The notes: generated by a model not told the origin, from the letters alone. A stretch of 64,000 bases of DNA from Microbacterium sp. JZ31 (GCF_016805985.1 NZ_CP017661.1:1054001-1118000); one strand, 5' to 3'. Positions 36,732 through 45,063 are shown, numbered from the stretch's first letter. Numbers and translations: made by a program.

Positions 36732-36759
36732 CGTGGTGGAGTTCCGCTTCAACGTGTGA
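36732..36759 (+). repeat. 28-bp direct repeat, right copy
   Basis: Exact copy of the ychF terminal 28 bp, followed by GGTCCGACGG. It contains no initiation signal, so it is a relic or junction rather than a gene. Confidence 0.9.
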
Positions 36760-36906
36760 GGTCCGACGGAAGATACGGCTCGTTGGGCAGGATCTTCGCA
36801 TCGGATCGGCGAAGCCGTTCTCCGCTGAAACCGGCGGATCGGCGGGAGCGGCTGGTCACCTGAGTGCTCCGCGCGTAGCCTGAGGCTCCGCGAGAGGAGG
36901 ATCACG

Positions 36907-37077
36907 ATGCCCGCCAACAGCCACGACATCGCGCCCCACCACGTCCCAGCGCTCGACGAGTCGACCGTCCCGGAGCTGGAGGAGGACGAGACGACCGCAC
37001 CCCGGCCAGAAGAGGAGATCGCGGACGTTCTCCGGGCAGAGCCGGACGTCGCGGATCACAGCGGCCGCAGCGAGTGA
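36907..37077 (+). CDS. short acidic hypothetical protein (56 aa)
   Basis: A very acidic 56-residue ORF: MPANSHDIAPHHVPALDEST, then PELEEDETTAPRPEEEIADV, ending DHSGRSE. It has one of the best ribosome sites in the window (GAGAGGAGGATCACG before ATG 36907). Its TGA overlaps the next gene's GTG by 4 nt, which supports real, coupled translation. It could be a small partner or inhibitor of the following protein; no family recognised. Confidence 0.6.
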   Translation: MPANSHDIAPHHVPALDESTVPELEEDETTAPRPEEEIADVLRAEPDVADHSGRSE

Positions 37078-37799
37078 CGCGGGCATCAAGCACGAGACCT
37101 CGCATGCTCGCTGGACTTGCAGAGGTGGCTGGAACCGCGCTGGGCGGGTTCTTCTCTCTGCTCCGGCGCATCCGTCATCCGCGCCCCATCCATCCGCGCG
37201 GGCTGGTGCTGACGGGGCAGGCGACCTGGATTCGCGACGCGGCGCCGTCAGCCGTCGGCTGGATCGACGACGTCCGGGGAAAGCCGGTCGAGGTGACCGC
37301 GCGGCTGTCCCGAGGAGTCGGGCTTCCCGACAATCTGCCCGACGTGCTCGGCCTCGCCCTGCGACTCCACGACAACGATCGGCATGCGGACGTGCTGTTG
37401 TCATCGACCGGCATCGGCTTCCCGTTCCGGTTCGTACTCGTGCCCCGGCGCTCGGCTACGGGCGCGACCTTCGGGAGCCTGCTGCCGTACCGCTCGTCGC
37501 GGGGGCCGGTGCTGATCTGCGCTCGGAGCGTTCCCTCGCGGGTGCTCCCCGCGGATCTCGAGGGTCTGCGTCGGTCGCTCCAGGAGCAGCCGTGGCAGGT
37601 CCGGCTGTATCACGCGGCGCCGACCGGCAGGTGGCATCCCTTCGCAGACGTCCTGCTTCGACCGGCTGCCGAGCCGGACTCGGCCGAGCTGCGTTTCGAT
37701 CCGGTGGGGCATCCGCTCCCCGGGTACACCACCTACTCCTGGGTCCGCCGGTTGCGCGAGCCGAGTTACCGGGCAGCGCAGCGCGGGACTTCCCGATAG
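37074..37799 (+). CDS. conserved hypothetical, possibly catalase-fold-like
   Basis: A 241-aa protein coupled to the 56-aa acidic ORF. It contains ARLSRGVGLPDNLPDVLGLA, then LRLHDNDRHADVLLSSTGIG and VRLYHAAPTGRWHPFADVLL. The R-x-SRG-x-G / PDV-x-GLALR arrangement recalls heme catalase-like small proteins, but the distal catalytic His-Asn pair is not evident, so activity cannot be claimed. No signal peptide; an N-terminal hydrophobic patch (LAEVAGTALGGFFSLL) may associate with membrane. Starts at GTG 37074. Confidence 0.55.
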   Translation: MTRASSTRPRMLAGLAEVAGTALGGFFSLLRRIRHPRPIHPRGLVLTGQATWIRDAAPSAVGWIDDVRGKPVEVTARLSRGVGLPDNLPDVLGLALRLHDNDRHADVLLSSTGIGFPFRFVLVPRRSATGATFGSLLPYRSSRGPVLICARSVPSRVLPADLEGLRRSLQEQPWQVRLYHAAPTGRWHPFADVLLRPAAEPDSAELRFDPVGHPLPGYTTYSWVRRLREPSYRAAQRGTSR

Positions 37800-37832
37800 G
37801 CGGAGGGGCGACGTAGGCCGCGAGGGGCATGC

Positions 37833-37838
37833 CAGAGT
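37833..37838 (+). promoter_or_regulatory. -10 box (CAGAGT), leaderless gene
   Basis: CAGAGT, 6 nt, GTG at 37845. Confidence 0.45.
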
Positions 37839-37844
37839 AGCGCT

Positions 37845-38684
37845 GTGAGACCGGGTACACGCACCCTCGACTCGATCGAAGAATTCCTGGAAGCAGGGCG
37901 CGCGAGCGATCTCGGCCGGATGCTCGCGTCCGTCGAGCCGAGCGACCGGCGCGCCACATGCAAGCGCCTGACCGGCAAGGCCGAAGCCATCCTGAGCGCG
38001 AGCTCGGGCTCGACGGTCGCCTCGTGGCTGCGCGATCTGCGGGAGGACTATCCCGGCGGACACGAGCAGTTCGTCGACGCCTGGACAGGAAAGTTGAGTA
38101 CCGGGCATTGGGATGCCGCCACCACCGTCCTGCTGGGCTCGAAGACGGCCGCTCAGGCGGCGAGAGTATGGCCGATCCCTCAGGACCGATCGTTCGCACG
38201 GTGGGTCTACCCGGCGTTCTTCCCGAATGACATGAAAGCGATCGTCGAACGGTGGTCGGCGGATTTCGCAACGAACCCCAAGCACTGGGATCGCAACAGT
38301 GGTCGAGCCGTGATGTACGAGTGGATCGAGGGCGGCCTCGTCGAGGGCCCACATCACGACGGCGCCGTCTTGATGCTGGTCGGTGGCTGGGCCGCTCGGC
38401 CGGGGAAGCGGCTGTTGCGATGGCTGCTCGACAGGCCGAGGACCACCGCGGAGCTCTTCGCGCGCATCTTCTCCACGCCGGGCGTCAAAGGCGCTTCTCT
38501 GGAGCAGATCGACCAGGCCGAGGGCGACCATCCGATGCGGACAGTGGTGGTGCCCGGGCTCGTGAAAGCCGGCGTCTGGAGCCGGGAATTCGTCATTCAG
38601 GGGGTGCAGTCGGCCTTGAGAAGTGATCTGCCCGCCTATCAGCGCCGCTGGTTCGTCCGGCTGGCAGCAGACCTGGACGCGTGA
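37845..38684 (+). CDS. DUF6493-like protein, apparently C-terminally truncated
   Basis: A 279-aa helical, HEAT-like protein. The opening (LEAGRASDLGRMLASVEPSD, then RRATCKRL) and later blocks resemble the N-terminal part of the long actinobacterial DUF6493 proteins, recalled as several hundred residues longer. Those blocks are the Arg/Trp-rich AIVERWSADFATNPKHWD, VMYEWIEGGLVEGPHHDGAV, and VKAGVWSREFVIQGVQSALR with WFVRLAAD. The ORF stops directly before hairpins and a G9 run, with no continuation in other frames noticed, so it looks truncated by deletion. Role unknown. Confidence 0.55.
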   Translation: MRPGTRTLDSIEEFLEAGRASDLGRMLASVEPSDRRATCKRLTGKAEAILSASSGSTVASWLRDLREDYPGGHEQFVDAWTGKLSTGHWDAATTVLLGSKTAAQAARVWPIPQDRSFARWVYPAFFPNDMKAIVERWSADFATNPKHWDRNSGRAVMYEWIEGGLVEGPHHDGAVLMLVGGWAARPGKRLLRWLLDRPRTTAELFARIFSTPGVKGASLEQIDQAEGDHPMRTVVVPGLVKAGVWSREFVIQGVQSALRSDLPAYQRRWFVRLAADLDA

Positions 38685-38995
38685 TTGTCGCGTAGGACGA
38701 TCGCGGCGGGGGGGGGAATCCCCCTCCGGATCGTCGGACCGAAGCCGAAACGAAGGACCGGATTCACGATCTGGTCCTTCGTTTCGATGTTCCTCCTCGT
38801 GTCGGGCGCGACGGGCGGAGGTGAGGCCGCGGCCCGCGGAGGAACGAGCCGGTTCCTGCCCGCGCCGATCCCGTCCAATCCGATCGGCGCAGGCCACCGA
38901 ACTCCCTGTAAGCGCCGCCTCCACGGGGCGCTCCGGCTCCAGCACCAGGAGACGGAAGGAAGAGCCCGACCGGGCTCCCAACCAGGGAGAAACTC
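38685..38995. other. 311-bp non-coding stretch with two hairpins and a G9 run
   Basis: Holds GACGATC/GATCGTC arms around G9-AAT-C5 (38697-38736), then a perfect 14-bp hairpin (38746-38786). From 38787 to 38990 I see no supported ORF; a small inverted repeat AGCCCgaccGGGCT lies shortly before the fasciclin ribosome site. It probably contains the fasciclin promoter, which I cannot place with confidence. Confidence 0.6.
38746..38786. terminator. 14-bp hairpin CGAAACGAAGGACC / GGTCCTTCGTTTCG
   Basis: Perfect arms at 38746-38759 and 38773-38786, 13-nt loop. It resembles the hairpin at 41356-41416 (shared GCCGAAACGnAGGA core), so may be a repeated terminator-like element. Confidence 0.6.
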
Positions 38996-39679
38996 ATGCT
39001 CAACAGCACCAAGCACATCACTGGAGGGCTCGCACTGTTCGCGGTGTCCGCACTGGCACTGACCGGATGTTCGATGGGAGCGGGCGGCTCGGCCGAGGAG
39101 TCGAGCGAGTCGACCGCGCCGTCGACCGCGCCCTCGTCGGAGGCGCCCAGCGAGGACTCGATGGACGAGACGATGGACCCCGCCTCCAACCTGGTGGGCC
39201 CCGGCTGCGCCGACTACGCCGAGCAGGTTCCGGACGGTGCCGGGTCGGTCGAGGGCATGGCGCAGGATCCCGTCGCCACCGCCGCGTCCAACAACCCGAT
39301 CCTGACGACGCTGACCGCCGCGGTCAGCGGTGAGGTGAACCCGGACGTGAACCTCGTCGACACGCTCAACGGCGACGAGTTCACCGTGTTCGCCCCCGTC
39401 GACGACGCCTTCGCGGCGATCGACGCGGCCACCATGGAGACGCTGTCGACCGACGCCGACATGCTCACGTCGATCCTGACGTACCACGTCGTGCCCGGCC
39501 AGGTCATGCCCGACGACATCGCCGGCATGCACACCACCGTGCAGGGCGCCGACCTCGAGGTGACCGGTGAGGGCGACGAGCTCATGGTCAACGACGCCAT
39601 GGTCATCTGCGGCGGCGTGCAGACCGCCAACGCGACGGTGTACCTGATCGACTCCGTCCTGATGCCGCCGGCATCCTGA
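38996..39679 (+). CDS. fasciclin-domain lipoprotein
   Basis: A 227-aa exported lipoprotein. Signal peptide with lipobox ALTGC (Cys about residue 22), a Ser/Glu-rich linker ([20 protein letters not shown]), then one FAS1 domain. That domain carries the H1 motif [18 protein letters not shown] and the YH motif [15 protein letters not shown], ending [11 protein letters not shown]. Similar to mycobacterial MPT70/MPT83, where FAS1 proteins are controlled by an ECF sigma factor. Two cysteines (GPGCADY and VICGG) can form the disulfide seen in that group. Ribosome site AGGGAG before ATG 38996. The next gene encodes a membrane molybdoenzyme, a recurring neighbour pattern for MPT83-type genes. Confidence 0.88.
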   Translation: MLNSTKHITGGLALFAVSALALTGCSMGAGGSAEESSESTAPSTAPSSEAPSEDSMDETMDPASNLVGPGCADYAEQVPDGAGSVEGMAQDPVATAASNNPILTTLTAAVSGEVNPDVNLVDTLNGDEFTVFAPVDDAFAAIDAATMETLSTDADMLTSILTYHVVPGQVMPDDIAGMHTTVQGADLEVTGEGDELMVNDAMVICGGVQTANATVYLIDSVLMPPAS

Positions 39680-39705
39680 TCCGGGGACGGATCGCGGATC
39701 TGATC

Positions 39706-39741
39706 GGGGCGGTCGCCGGCGTCGATGCCGGCGGCCGCCCC
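39706..39741 (+). terminator. hairpin between fasciclin and molybdoenzyme genes
   Basis: GGGGCGGTCGCCGGC pairs with 39727-39741 with one mismatch, 6-nt loop. It may end or attenuate the fasciclin transcript. Confidence 0.6.
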
Positions 39742-39761
39742 GCCTGCGAAGGGGGAGGGGC

Positions 39762-41333
39762 ATGACGCGGATGTCGAAGGCCGGCAGGATCTGGTGGCCC
39801 GCGCTGGCGGGCGTGATCAGCGCGGGTGTTCTGCTCGCGATGAGCGAGCTGGTCGCGCTGCTCGTCGCGCGGGAGGCCAGCCCGATCCTCGCCGTCGGCT
39901 CGTTCGTGATCGACGTCGTGCCGCAGCCGGTCAAGGAGTTCGCGATCGCGGCGTTCGGGGCGCTCGACAAGGTCGCGCTGCTACTCGGTCTCGCCCTGGC
40001 GGTGGTCGTGGCGGCGAGCATCGCGGGTCTGCTCGAGGCGCGCTGGCGCTTCTCGGGCGCCGTCGTGCTCGGGATCGGGGCCGCGCTCGCGACGGCCGCG
40101 ATCCTCACCCGCTCCGGGGCGAGCGGGTTCGCCTGGCTGCCGCCGCTCATCGGGGCGATCGCGGGCATCGCGGTTCTGCTCCTCCTGATGGACCGCTACC
40201 GGCGCTGGGCGACGGCGCCGGCAGAGCGCGGGGATGCGGAGGGAACCGCCGACGAAGCCGCGCGGTTGGGCCGCCGCTCCTTCTTCACCCTCGCGTTCGT
40301 CGCGGCGGGGACGGCCCTCGTCGTCGGCGTCGGCGCGCGCGTCGCGAACGTCGCGACCACCTCCGTCCAGGCGATCCGCGACGCGCTGCGGCTGCCCGCG
40401 CCGCGCGCGACCGTCACCCTGCCGGAGGGCGCCGAGCTCGACATCCCGGGCATCAGCCCGCTCATCACCCCCAACGCCGACTTCTACCGCGTCGACACCG
40501 CACTCACCGTGCCGGCGATCGATCCCGGCACGTGGCGCCTCGTCGTCGACGGCATGGTCGACCGGCGGATCGAGCTCACGTTCGATCAGCTGCTGGAGAT
40601 GGGCCTCGACGAGTACGTCATCACCCTCACGTGCGTCTCCAACGAGGTCGGTGGCGAGCTCGTCGGGAACGCGCGCTGGCTGGGCGTGCCCATCCGCGAC
40701 GTTCTGCGGCTCGCCGGTCCGCAGGGCGACGCCGACATGGTGCTCTCACGCAGCGTCGACGGGTACACGGCGAGCACGCCGCTGTCGTCCCTCACCGACG
40801 ACGGCATCGACGCGATCCTCGCCGTGGGCATGAACGGCGAGCCGCTGCCGCTCGAGCACGGCTTCCCCGTCCGGATGGTCGTGCCCGGGCTCTACGGATA
40901 CGTGTCGGCCACGAAGTGGCTCACGGAGCTGAAGGTCACGACCTTCGCCGCCGACGAGGCGTACTGGACGCCCCGCGGCTACAGCGCGGAGGCGCCGATC
41001 AAGTTCTCCTCGCGCGTGGACACCCCGAGGCCGGGCAAGCGCGTGACCGCGGGACGCACGCCGATCGCGGGCGTCGCCTGGGCGCAGACGGTCGGGATCG
41101 AGCGCGTCGAGGTCAGCATCGACGACGGCGCATGGCAGGAGGCGACGCTCGCCTCGCCGATCAACAACGACACGTGGGTGCAGTGGTACCTCGACTGGGA
41201 TGCCGAGGCCGGCACGCACTACGTCGCGGTCCGCGCGACCGACAAGGACGGCAACCTGCAGGTGGAGGAGAAGGCGCCCATCGCGCCCGACGGGTCGAGC
41301 GGCTGGCACCGCGTCCTCATCTCGGTCGAGTGA
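39762..41333 (+). CDS. membrane-anchored sulfite-oxidase-fold molybdopterin oxidoreductase
   Basis: A 523-aa protein. About five N-terminal helices (residues 12-145) precede a short loop with a twin-positive patch (LGRRSFFTLAFVAAGTALVV) and another helix. An extracytoplasmic SUOX-type domain follows. Its Mo-ligand cysteine is in ITLTCVSNEVGGELVGNARW, followed by LPLEHGFPVRMVVPGLYGYV and KWLTELKVTTF. A C-terminal dimerisation/Ig-like domain starts near GVAWAQTVGIERVEVSIDDG. Substrate unknown (sulfite, methionine sulfoxide and others are possible). Strong ribosome site GGGGGAGGGG before ATG 39762. Confidence 0.88.
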   Translation: MTRMSKAGRIWWPALAGVISAGVLLAMSELVALLVAREASPILAVGSFVIDVVPQPVKEFAIAAFGALDKVALLLGLALAVVVAASIAGLLEARWRFSGAVVLGIGAALATAAILTRSGASGFAWLPPLIGAIAGIAVLLLLMDRYRRWATAPAERGDAEGTADEAARLGRRSFFTLAFVAAGTALVVGVGARVANVATTSVQAIRDALRLPAPRATVTLPEGAELDIPGISPLITPNADFYRVDTALTVPAIDPGTWRLVVDGMVDRRIELTFDQLLEMGLDEYVITLTCVSNEVGGELVGNARWLGVPIRDVLRLAGPQGDADMVLSRSVDGYTASTPLSSLTDDGIDAILAVGMNGEPLPLEHGFPVRMVVPGLYGYVSATKWLTELKVTTFAADEAYWTPRGYSAEAPIKFSSRVDTPRPGKRVTAGRTPIAGVAWAQTVGIERVEVSIDDGAWQEATLASPINNDTWVQWYLDWDAEAGTHYVAVRATDKDGNLQVEEKAPIAPDGSSGWHRVLISVE

Positions 41334-41355
41334 CGGCGGCGGTGCCCCGATCTCC

Positions 41356-41416
41356 GGAGAAGAGCCGAACGGGAGGATGGATCGTCCCGCACGATCCTCC
41401 GTTTCGGCTGCTCTCC
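41356..41416. terminator. long imperfect hairpin terminator
   Basis: Arms of 23 nt at 41356-41378 and 41394-41416 (AGCCGAACGGGAGGAT with ATCCTCCGTTTCGGCT, few mismatches) between convergent genes. Confidence 0.7.
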
Positions 41417-41441
41417 GTGGATCCGGATGACCGGGACCGCG

Positions 41442-41972
41442 TCAGCGATCCTCGGAGGGTGTCTCAGGGGCCGAATGAGCCGCGTCGCGGCGCATGCAGA
41501 CGAGCCGCGGGCGCGCATCCCAGGACGCAACCCGGACGAAGCCGCGCGACTCGTACAACCCGATCACGCCCGCCCGCCAGTCCCACACGGTCAGCGTCAC
41601 CGGTGCGGCTCCCGCCGCGGCGATCGCCGCGTCGAGGAGGGCTGACCCGACGCCACGCCCGCGCACGCCCGGCGACGCCCATAGCCTCTTGATCTCGGCG
41701 GACGCGGCCCGCGGCTTCAGCACGGCGACGCCGACGACGGTGTCGTCGAGCTCGGCCACGAGGATCCGGCAGCCCGTCAGGGCGTCGGCGGGGTTCTCCA
41801 CCTCGCGGCGATAGGCCGCGGGAAGGTCGCCCGAGGCGGAGAGCCGGCCGGCGCCCCGCTCGCTCTTCTCGATCTCGGTCTGGACGAGGTAGTCGCGCAG
41901 GGCCGCTCCCACCGCCTCGGCGTCGGAGGGGCCTGCCTCGCGGACGACGGGTGGCGGTGTCGCGACGGTCAC
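41442..41972 (-). CDS. GNAT family N-acetyltransferase
   Basis: A 176-aa acetyltransferase. The GNAT core shows VREAGPSDAEAVGAALRDYL, LVAELDDTVVGVAVL, the motif A acetyl-CoA loop GVRGRGVGSALLDAAI, and LTVWDWRAGVIGLYESRGFV (motif B). Substrate unknown. GTG 41972 is preceded by GGGAGAA, which also resembles a GAGAAT -10 box at the leaderless spacing. Longer upstream in-frame codons are low-complexity and rejected. Confidence 0.8.
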   Translation of the reverse strand: MTVATPPPVVREAGPSDAEAVGAALRDYLVQTEIEKSERGAGRLSASGDLPAAYRREVENPADALTGCRILVAELDDTVVGVAVLKPRAASAEIKRLWASPGVRGRGVGSALLDAAIAAAGAAPVTLTVWDWRAGVIGLYESRGFVRVASWDARPRLVCMRRDAAHSAPETPSEDR

Positions 41973-42121
41973 GATCGGATTCTCCCACCGGCGCGCCTGC
42001 GCCCGTGGCGCGGGCCCGGGTTCACATCGCGCATGATCGAGGGAGGGGCCGCCGACGGGTCTAGCCGCTCGCCGAGCCGGGCCCGTCGACCGAGCACGAT
42101 CCGACACCTCGAGGAGATCCC

Positions 42122-42979
42122 GTGAACAAGCCCGCGACCGTCGCCGGCACCCTGCTGGCCGCTGCGGCGGCGCTCACGGCGTGTGCCTCAGGCACGCCCG
42201 CAGTGAGCGCGAGCGGTGCGAACGGGATCCAGCTGCCGCCCACCAGCGGGGTGTTCGACTACCAGCTGGGCGAGATCGCCGACCGCGTGGATCTCGGAGA
42301 CGGTCCGGCCGAGATCGACGTCGTCGTGCGCGACGCGACGGCCGAACCGCTCGAAGACGCCTACAGCGTCTGCTACGTCAACGGCTTCCAGACGCAGCCG
42401 GCCGAAGCGGCGTTCTGGCTGTCGCAGGACGACCTGCTGCTGCGCGACGCCGGCGGCGACCCGGTCGTCGATCCCGACTGGCCCGACGAGTACATCCTGG
42501 ACCCCAGCACTCCGGACCAGCGGGCGGGCATCCTCGAGGTCGTCGGCCCGATCATCGACGGCTGCGCGACGGACGGCTTCGACGCCGTGGAGATCGACAA
42601 CCTCGACACGTGGACACGCTTCGACGAGATCGACATGACGGGCGCGCACGCGCTCGCCGCGGCGTATGTGGAACGGGCGCACACCGCAGGGCTCGCCATC
42701 GCGCAGAAGAACGCGGCGGAGATGACGCCGCTGCTCCACGACGAGCTCGGCTTCGACTTCGCCGTCACGGAGGAGTGCGGCGCGTGGGCCGAGTGCGCCG
42801 CCTACACCGAGGAGTACGGCGCCCACGTGCTGCAGATCGAGTACCCCGACGCGCTCGAACAGCACGCCGCGACGTTCGGCGAGGTGTGCGACCAGCCGGA
42901 CCGCGCGCCGCTGGCGATCCTGCGGGACAGGGCGCTCGTCGCGCCCGGCTCGGCCGGCTACGTCTACCGCGCCTGCTGA
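42122..42979 (+). CDS. GH114-like (endo alpha-1,4-polygalactosaminidase family) lipoprotein
   Basis: A 285-aa exported protein with a signal peptide and a lipobox-like ALTACAS. The TIM-barrel domain matches the GH114/TM1410 group: FDYQLGEI, VCYVNGFQTQPAEAAFW, DEYILDPSTPDQRAGILEVV, then GFDAVEIDNLDTWTR carrying the likely catalytic acidic pair, IAQKNAAEMTPLL and FAVTEECGAWAECAAYTEEY. GH114 members cut galactosaminogalactan-like polymers; true substrate here unknown. GTG 42122 follows GAGGAGATCCC. Confidence 0.82.
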   Translation: MNKPATVAGTLLAAAAALTACASGTPAVSASGANGIQLPPTSGVFDYQLGEIADRVDLGDGPAEIDVVVRDATAEPLEDAYSVCYVNGFQTQPAEAAFWLSQDDLLLRDAGGDPVVDPDWPDEYILDPSTPDQRAGILEVVGPIIDGCATDGFDAVEIDNLDTWTRFDEIDMTGAHALAAAYVERAHTAGLAIAQKNAAEMTPLLHDELGFDFAVTEECGAWAECAAYTEEYGAHVLQIEYPDALEQHAATFGEVCDQPDRAPLAILRDRALVAPGSAGYVYRAC

Positions 42980-43020
42980 CGCAGGGTGTGGTGCGATGCT
43001 CGGCGGCGGTCCGAGGCCGA

Positions 43021-43026
43021 TACGGT
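43021..43026 (+). promoter_or_regulatory. -10 box (TACGGT), leaderless GNAT gene
   Basis: TACGGT, 7 nt, ATG at 43034. Confidence 0.4.
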
Positions 43027-43033
43027 GAGCCGC

Positions 43034-43819
43034 ATGGATGCCACAGCGCTGTTGCGTGCCTACGACGACCAGCTCCGCACCGACGCCGAGACGCCCAGCG
43101 CGATCCGCGTCACGAGGTTCGGGCCGCTCCGGCTCGTCGAGTTCTCCGGTGGTCGAGGTCTCATCTCCTACCGCGACCTGGACGGCGCCGACGCGCAGCG
43201 GATCGGGCGGCTCGTCGCCGGCGCGCTCGCCTACTACGAGGCCGACGCGTCCATCGCCAGGATCGAGTGGAAGACGCGCGGCCACGACGAGGCGCCCGGA
43301 CTGCATGATGCCCTCGTCGCGCGCGGTTTCGTGCCCGATGAGGCCGAGTCGATCATGATCGGCGAGGCCGCAGCGCTCGTGTCCGACGTGCCGATTCCCG
43401 ACGGCGTCACGCTGCGCAGAGTGCGCGAGGAGCACGACGTGCGGGCGATGTGCGCGATGCAGGATCGGGTGTTCGGAGGCGAGGTCTCACCGGAGTACGC
43501 GGAAGCGATCCTTCGCCGGCTCGCACGCGGCGACGGCATGGAGCTGTGGGTCGCGGAGGCGGACGGCGAGATCGTCAGCGCCGGGCGGCTGGAGCCGGTC
43601 GCCGGTACGGAGTTCGCGGGCGTCTGGGGCGGTGCGACGCTCGAGCGCTGGCGCGGCAAGGGCATCTACCGCGCGCTGACCGCCGCCCGCGCGCGTTCGG
43701 CGCTGGCGCTCGGCAAGACCTACGTGCACAGCGACTCGACCGAGTACTCGCGCCCGATCCTCGAGCGCTCGGGCCTCGTGAAGGTCTCCACGACCACGCC
43801 CTACGTCTGGCGGCGCTGA
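43034..43819 (+). CDS. GNAT family N-acetyltransferase (two-part)
   Basis: A 261-aa protein. The N-terminal half (residues 1-115) looks like a degenerate GNAT-type partner domain (FGPLRLVEFSGGRGLISYRD, IARIEWKTRGHDEAPGLHDA). The C-terminal half is a clear GNAT (VTLRRVREEHDVRAMCAMQD, WVAEADGEIVSAGRL, motif A RWRGKGIYRALTAARARSAL, then SDSTEYSRPILERSGLVKVS). Substrate unknown. ATG 43034 by leaderless spacing. Confidence 0.78.
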   Translation: MDATALLRAYDDQLRTDAETPSAIRVTRFGPLRLVEFSGGRGLISYRDLDGADAQRIGRLVAGALAYYEADASIARIEWKTRGHDEAPGLHDALVARGFVPDEAESIMIGEAAALVSDVPIPDGVTLRRVREEHDVRAMCAMQDRVFGGEVSPEYAEAILRRLARGDGMELWVAEADGEIVSAGRLEPVAGTEFAGVWGGATLERWRGKGIYRALTAARARSALALGKTYVHSDSTEYSRPILERSGLVKVSTTTPYVWRR

Positions 43820-43892
43820 ACCGCGGACGACCCGGGCAGGACGAGAGCCGGGAATCGGTTGCGCGCTCCACCCAACGGCGGGACCATGCGGC

Positions 43893-44462
43893 ATGGGAAC
43901 CCTCAGCTACACGGCGACCGTCTCGATCGACGGGTACGTCAACGACGCGACCGGCGACTTCAACTGGTCAGGGCCGAGCGACGAGGTCTTCCAGCTCCAC
44001 GTCGAACGCATGGCGGCGGTGTCGACCGAGGTTCTGGGGCGCAACACCTTCCTGCTGATGCAGTACTGGGAGACGGAGCCGGAGGACGACTCCTGGGGCG
44101 AGGACGAGCGCGAGTTCGCGCGGCGCTGGCGGAGCCTGGATCGGATGGTGGCGTCATCGACGCTCGCGCCGGAGGACGTCCCGCCGGACCGCGGACGGCT
44201 GATCCGTCATCTCCGCCTCGCGGATCTCCGCGACATCGTCGAGGAGGCGCCACGCGAGGTGGAGATCTTCGGACCGACGACGGCCGGGGACGCCATCCGC
44301 GCCGGGATGGTGCGCGACTTCCGGTTCTTCATCGTGCCGAAGGTCGTCGGAGGCGGTCTGCGGGCGCTGCCGCAGGACGCGCGGCTCGACCTCCGGCTCG
44401 TCGAGCAGCGCACCTTCGACAACGGCACCGTGTACCTGCACTACCGGTCCTCCGAGGCGTGA
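43893..44462 (+). CDS. dihydrofolate reductase family (RibD C-terminal-like) protein
   Basis: A 189-aa reductase-fold protein: LSYTATVSIDGYVNDATGDF is the typical opening, then STEVLGRNTFLLMQYWE (nucleotide loop), APREVEIFGPTTAGDAIRAG and a C-terminal sheet (FFIVPKVVGGGLRALP, LVEQRTFDNGTVYLHY). These YwjB/YyaP-type proteins are usually of unknown substrate; not expected to be the housekeeping FolA. In-frame ATG at 43893; start signals are weak. Confidence 0.82.
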   Translation: MGTLSYTATVSIDGYVNDATGDFNWSGPSDEVFQLHVERMAAVSTEVLGRNTFLLMQYWETEPEDDSWGEDEREFARRWRSLDRMVASSTLAPEDVPPDRGRLIRHLRLADLRDIVEEAPREVEIFGPTTAGDAIRAGMVRDFRFFIVPKVVGGGLRALPQDARLDLRLVEQRTFDNGTVYLHYRSSEA

Positions 44463-44519
44463 GCCCGCGCCGCGGGAACGGCGGGCCCGTCGCGTTCCGC
44501 GGCGCGGGCCGCCGACTCG

Positions 44520-44525
44520 TAGCAT
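44520..44525 (+). promoter_or_regulatory. -10 box (TAGCAT), leaderless GNAT gene
   Basis: TAGCAT, 6 nt, GTG at 44532; an ATG at 44529 is only 3 nt away. Confidence 0.45.
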
Positions 44526-44531
44526 CGGATG

Positions 44532-44981
44532 GTGAGCAGTGACCTCCTGATCCGTCCGCCGCGCGGAGCCGACGAATACCCGTCGCTGGTGAAGATCTGG
44601 CGCAGTGCGGTGGACGCCACGCACGACTTTCTCGCCGCCGATCACAAGGCGGAGATCGAACAGCGACTCGCATCCGACTATCTGCCCCACGTGCGCCTGG
44701 CGGTCGCCGAGCGGGACGGCAGGCCGGTCGGGTTCGCGGGGACGGATTCGGGGAAGCTCGAGATGCTGTTCATCGCCGCAGACAACCGCGGCGCCGGGAT
44801 CGGAACGCGGCTGATCCAGCACGCCATCGAGGCACACGGGGTGGACTCCGTCGACGTCAACGAGCAGAACGCGCAGGCGGTCGCGTTCTACCGGCGCGTC
44901 GGATTCGCCGTGACGGGACGCAGCGCGCTGGACGGCGAGGGGCGCCCGTACCCGCTGCTGCACATGCGCCTGACCCGGTGA
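44532..44981 (+). CDS. YjaB-like GNAT acetyltransferase
   Basis: A 149-aa (150 if ATG 44529 is used) acetyltransferase resembling E. coli YjaB along its length as recalled: VKIWRSAVDATHDFLAADHK, then LEMLFIAADNRGAGIGTRLI (motif A), VNEQNAQAVAFYRRVGFAVT and GRSALDGEGRPYPLLHMRL. The physiological substrate of this group is unclear. GTG at 44532 is chosen by the 6-nt spacing rule shared by other leaderless genes here. Confidence 0.82.
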   Translation: MSSDLLIRPPRGADEYPSLVKIWRSAVDATHDFLAADHKAEIEQRLASDYLPHVRLAVAERDGRPVGFAGTDSGKLEMLFIAADNRGAGIGTRLIQHAIEAHGVDSVDVNEQNAQAVAFYRRVGFAVTGRSALDGEGRPYPLLHMRLTR

Positions 44982-45063
44982 ACCGCTGACCCCGTCGGCT
45001 GACGGGCGGGCAGGCCCGACCGATCCGTCTGACGCGATCGTTGTCTCCCTGGCGGATGGTCAC

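Larger units (their letters stand above)
36183..36759 (+). mobile_element. putative integrated cassette at the ychF 3' end
   Basis: A 577-bp segment runs from the ychF stop to the end of the second 28-bp copy. It holds one promoter, one gene (DUF4262) and AT-richer codons than flanking genes. The layout resembles an insertion that regenerates the 3' end of its target gene, but there is no integrase or transposase. A tandem duplication followed by gene gain is an alternative. Confidence 0.45.

Noticed and set aside
38788..39062. Small open frame before the fasciclin gene
   Set aside because: Low-complexity translation, no ribosome site, runs into the fasciclin signal peptide in another frame.
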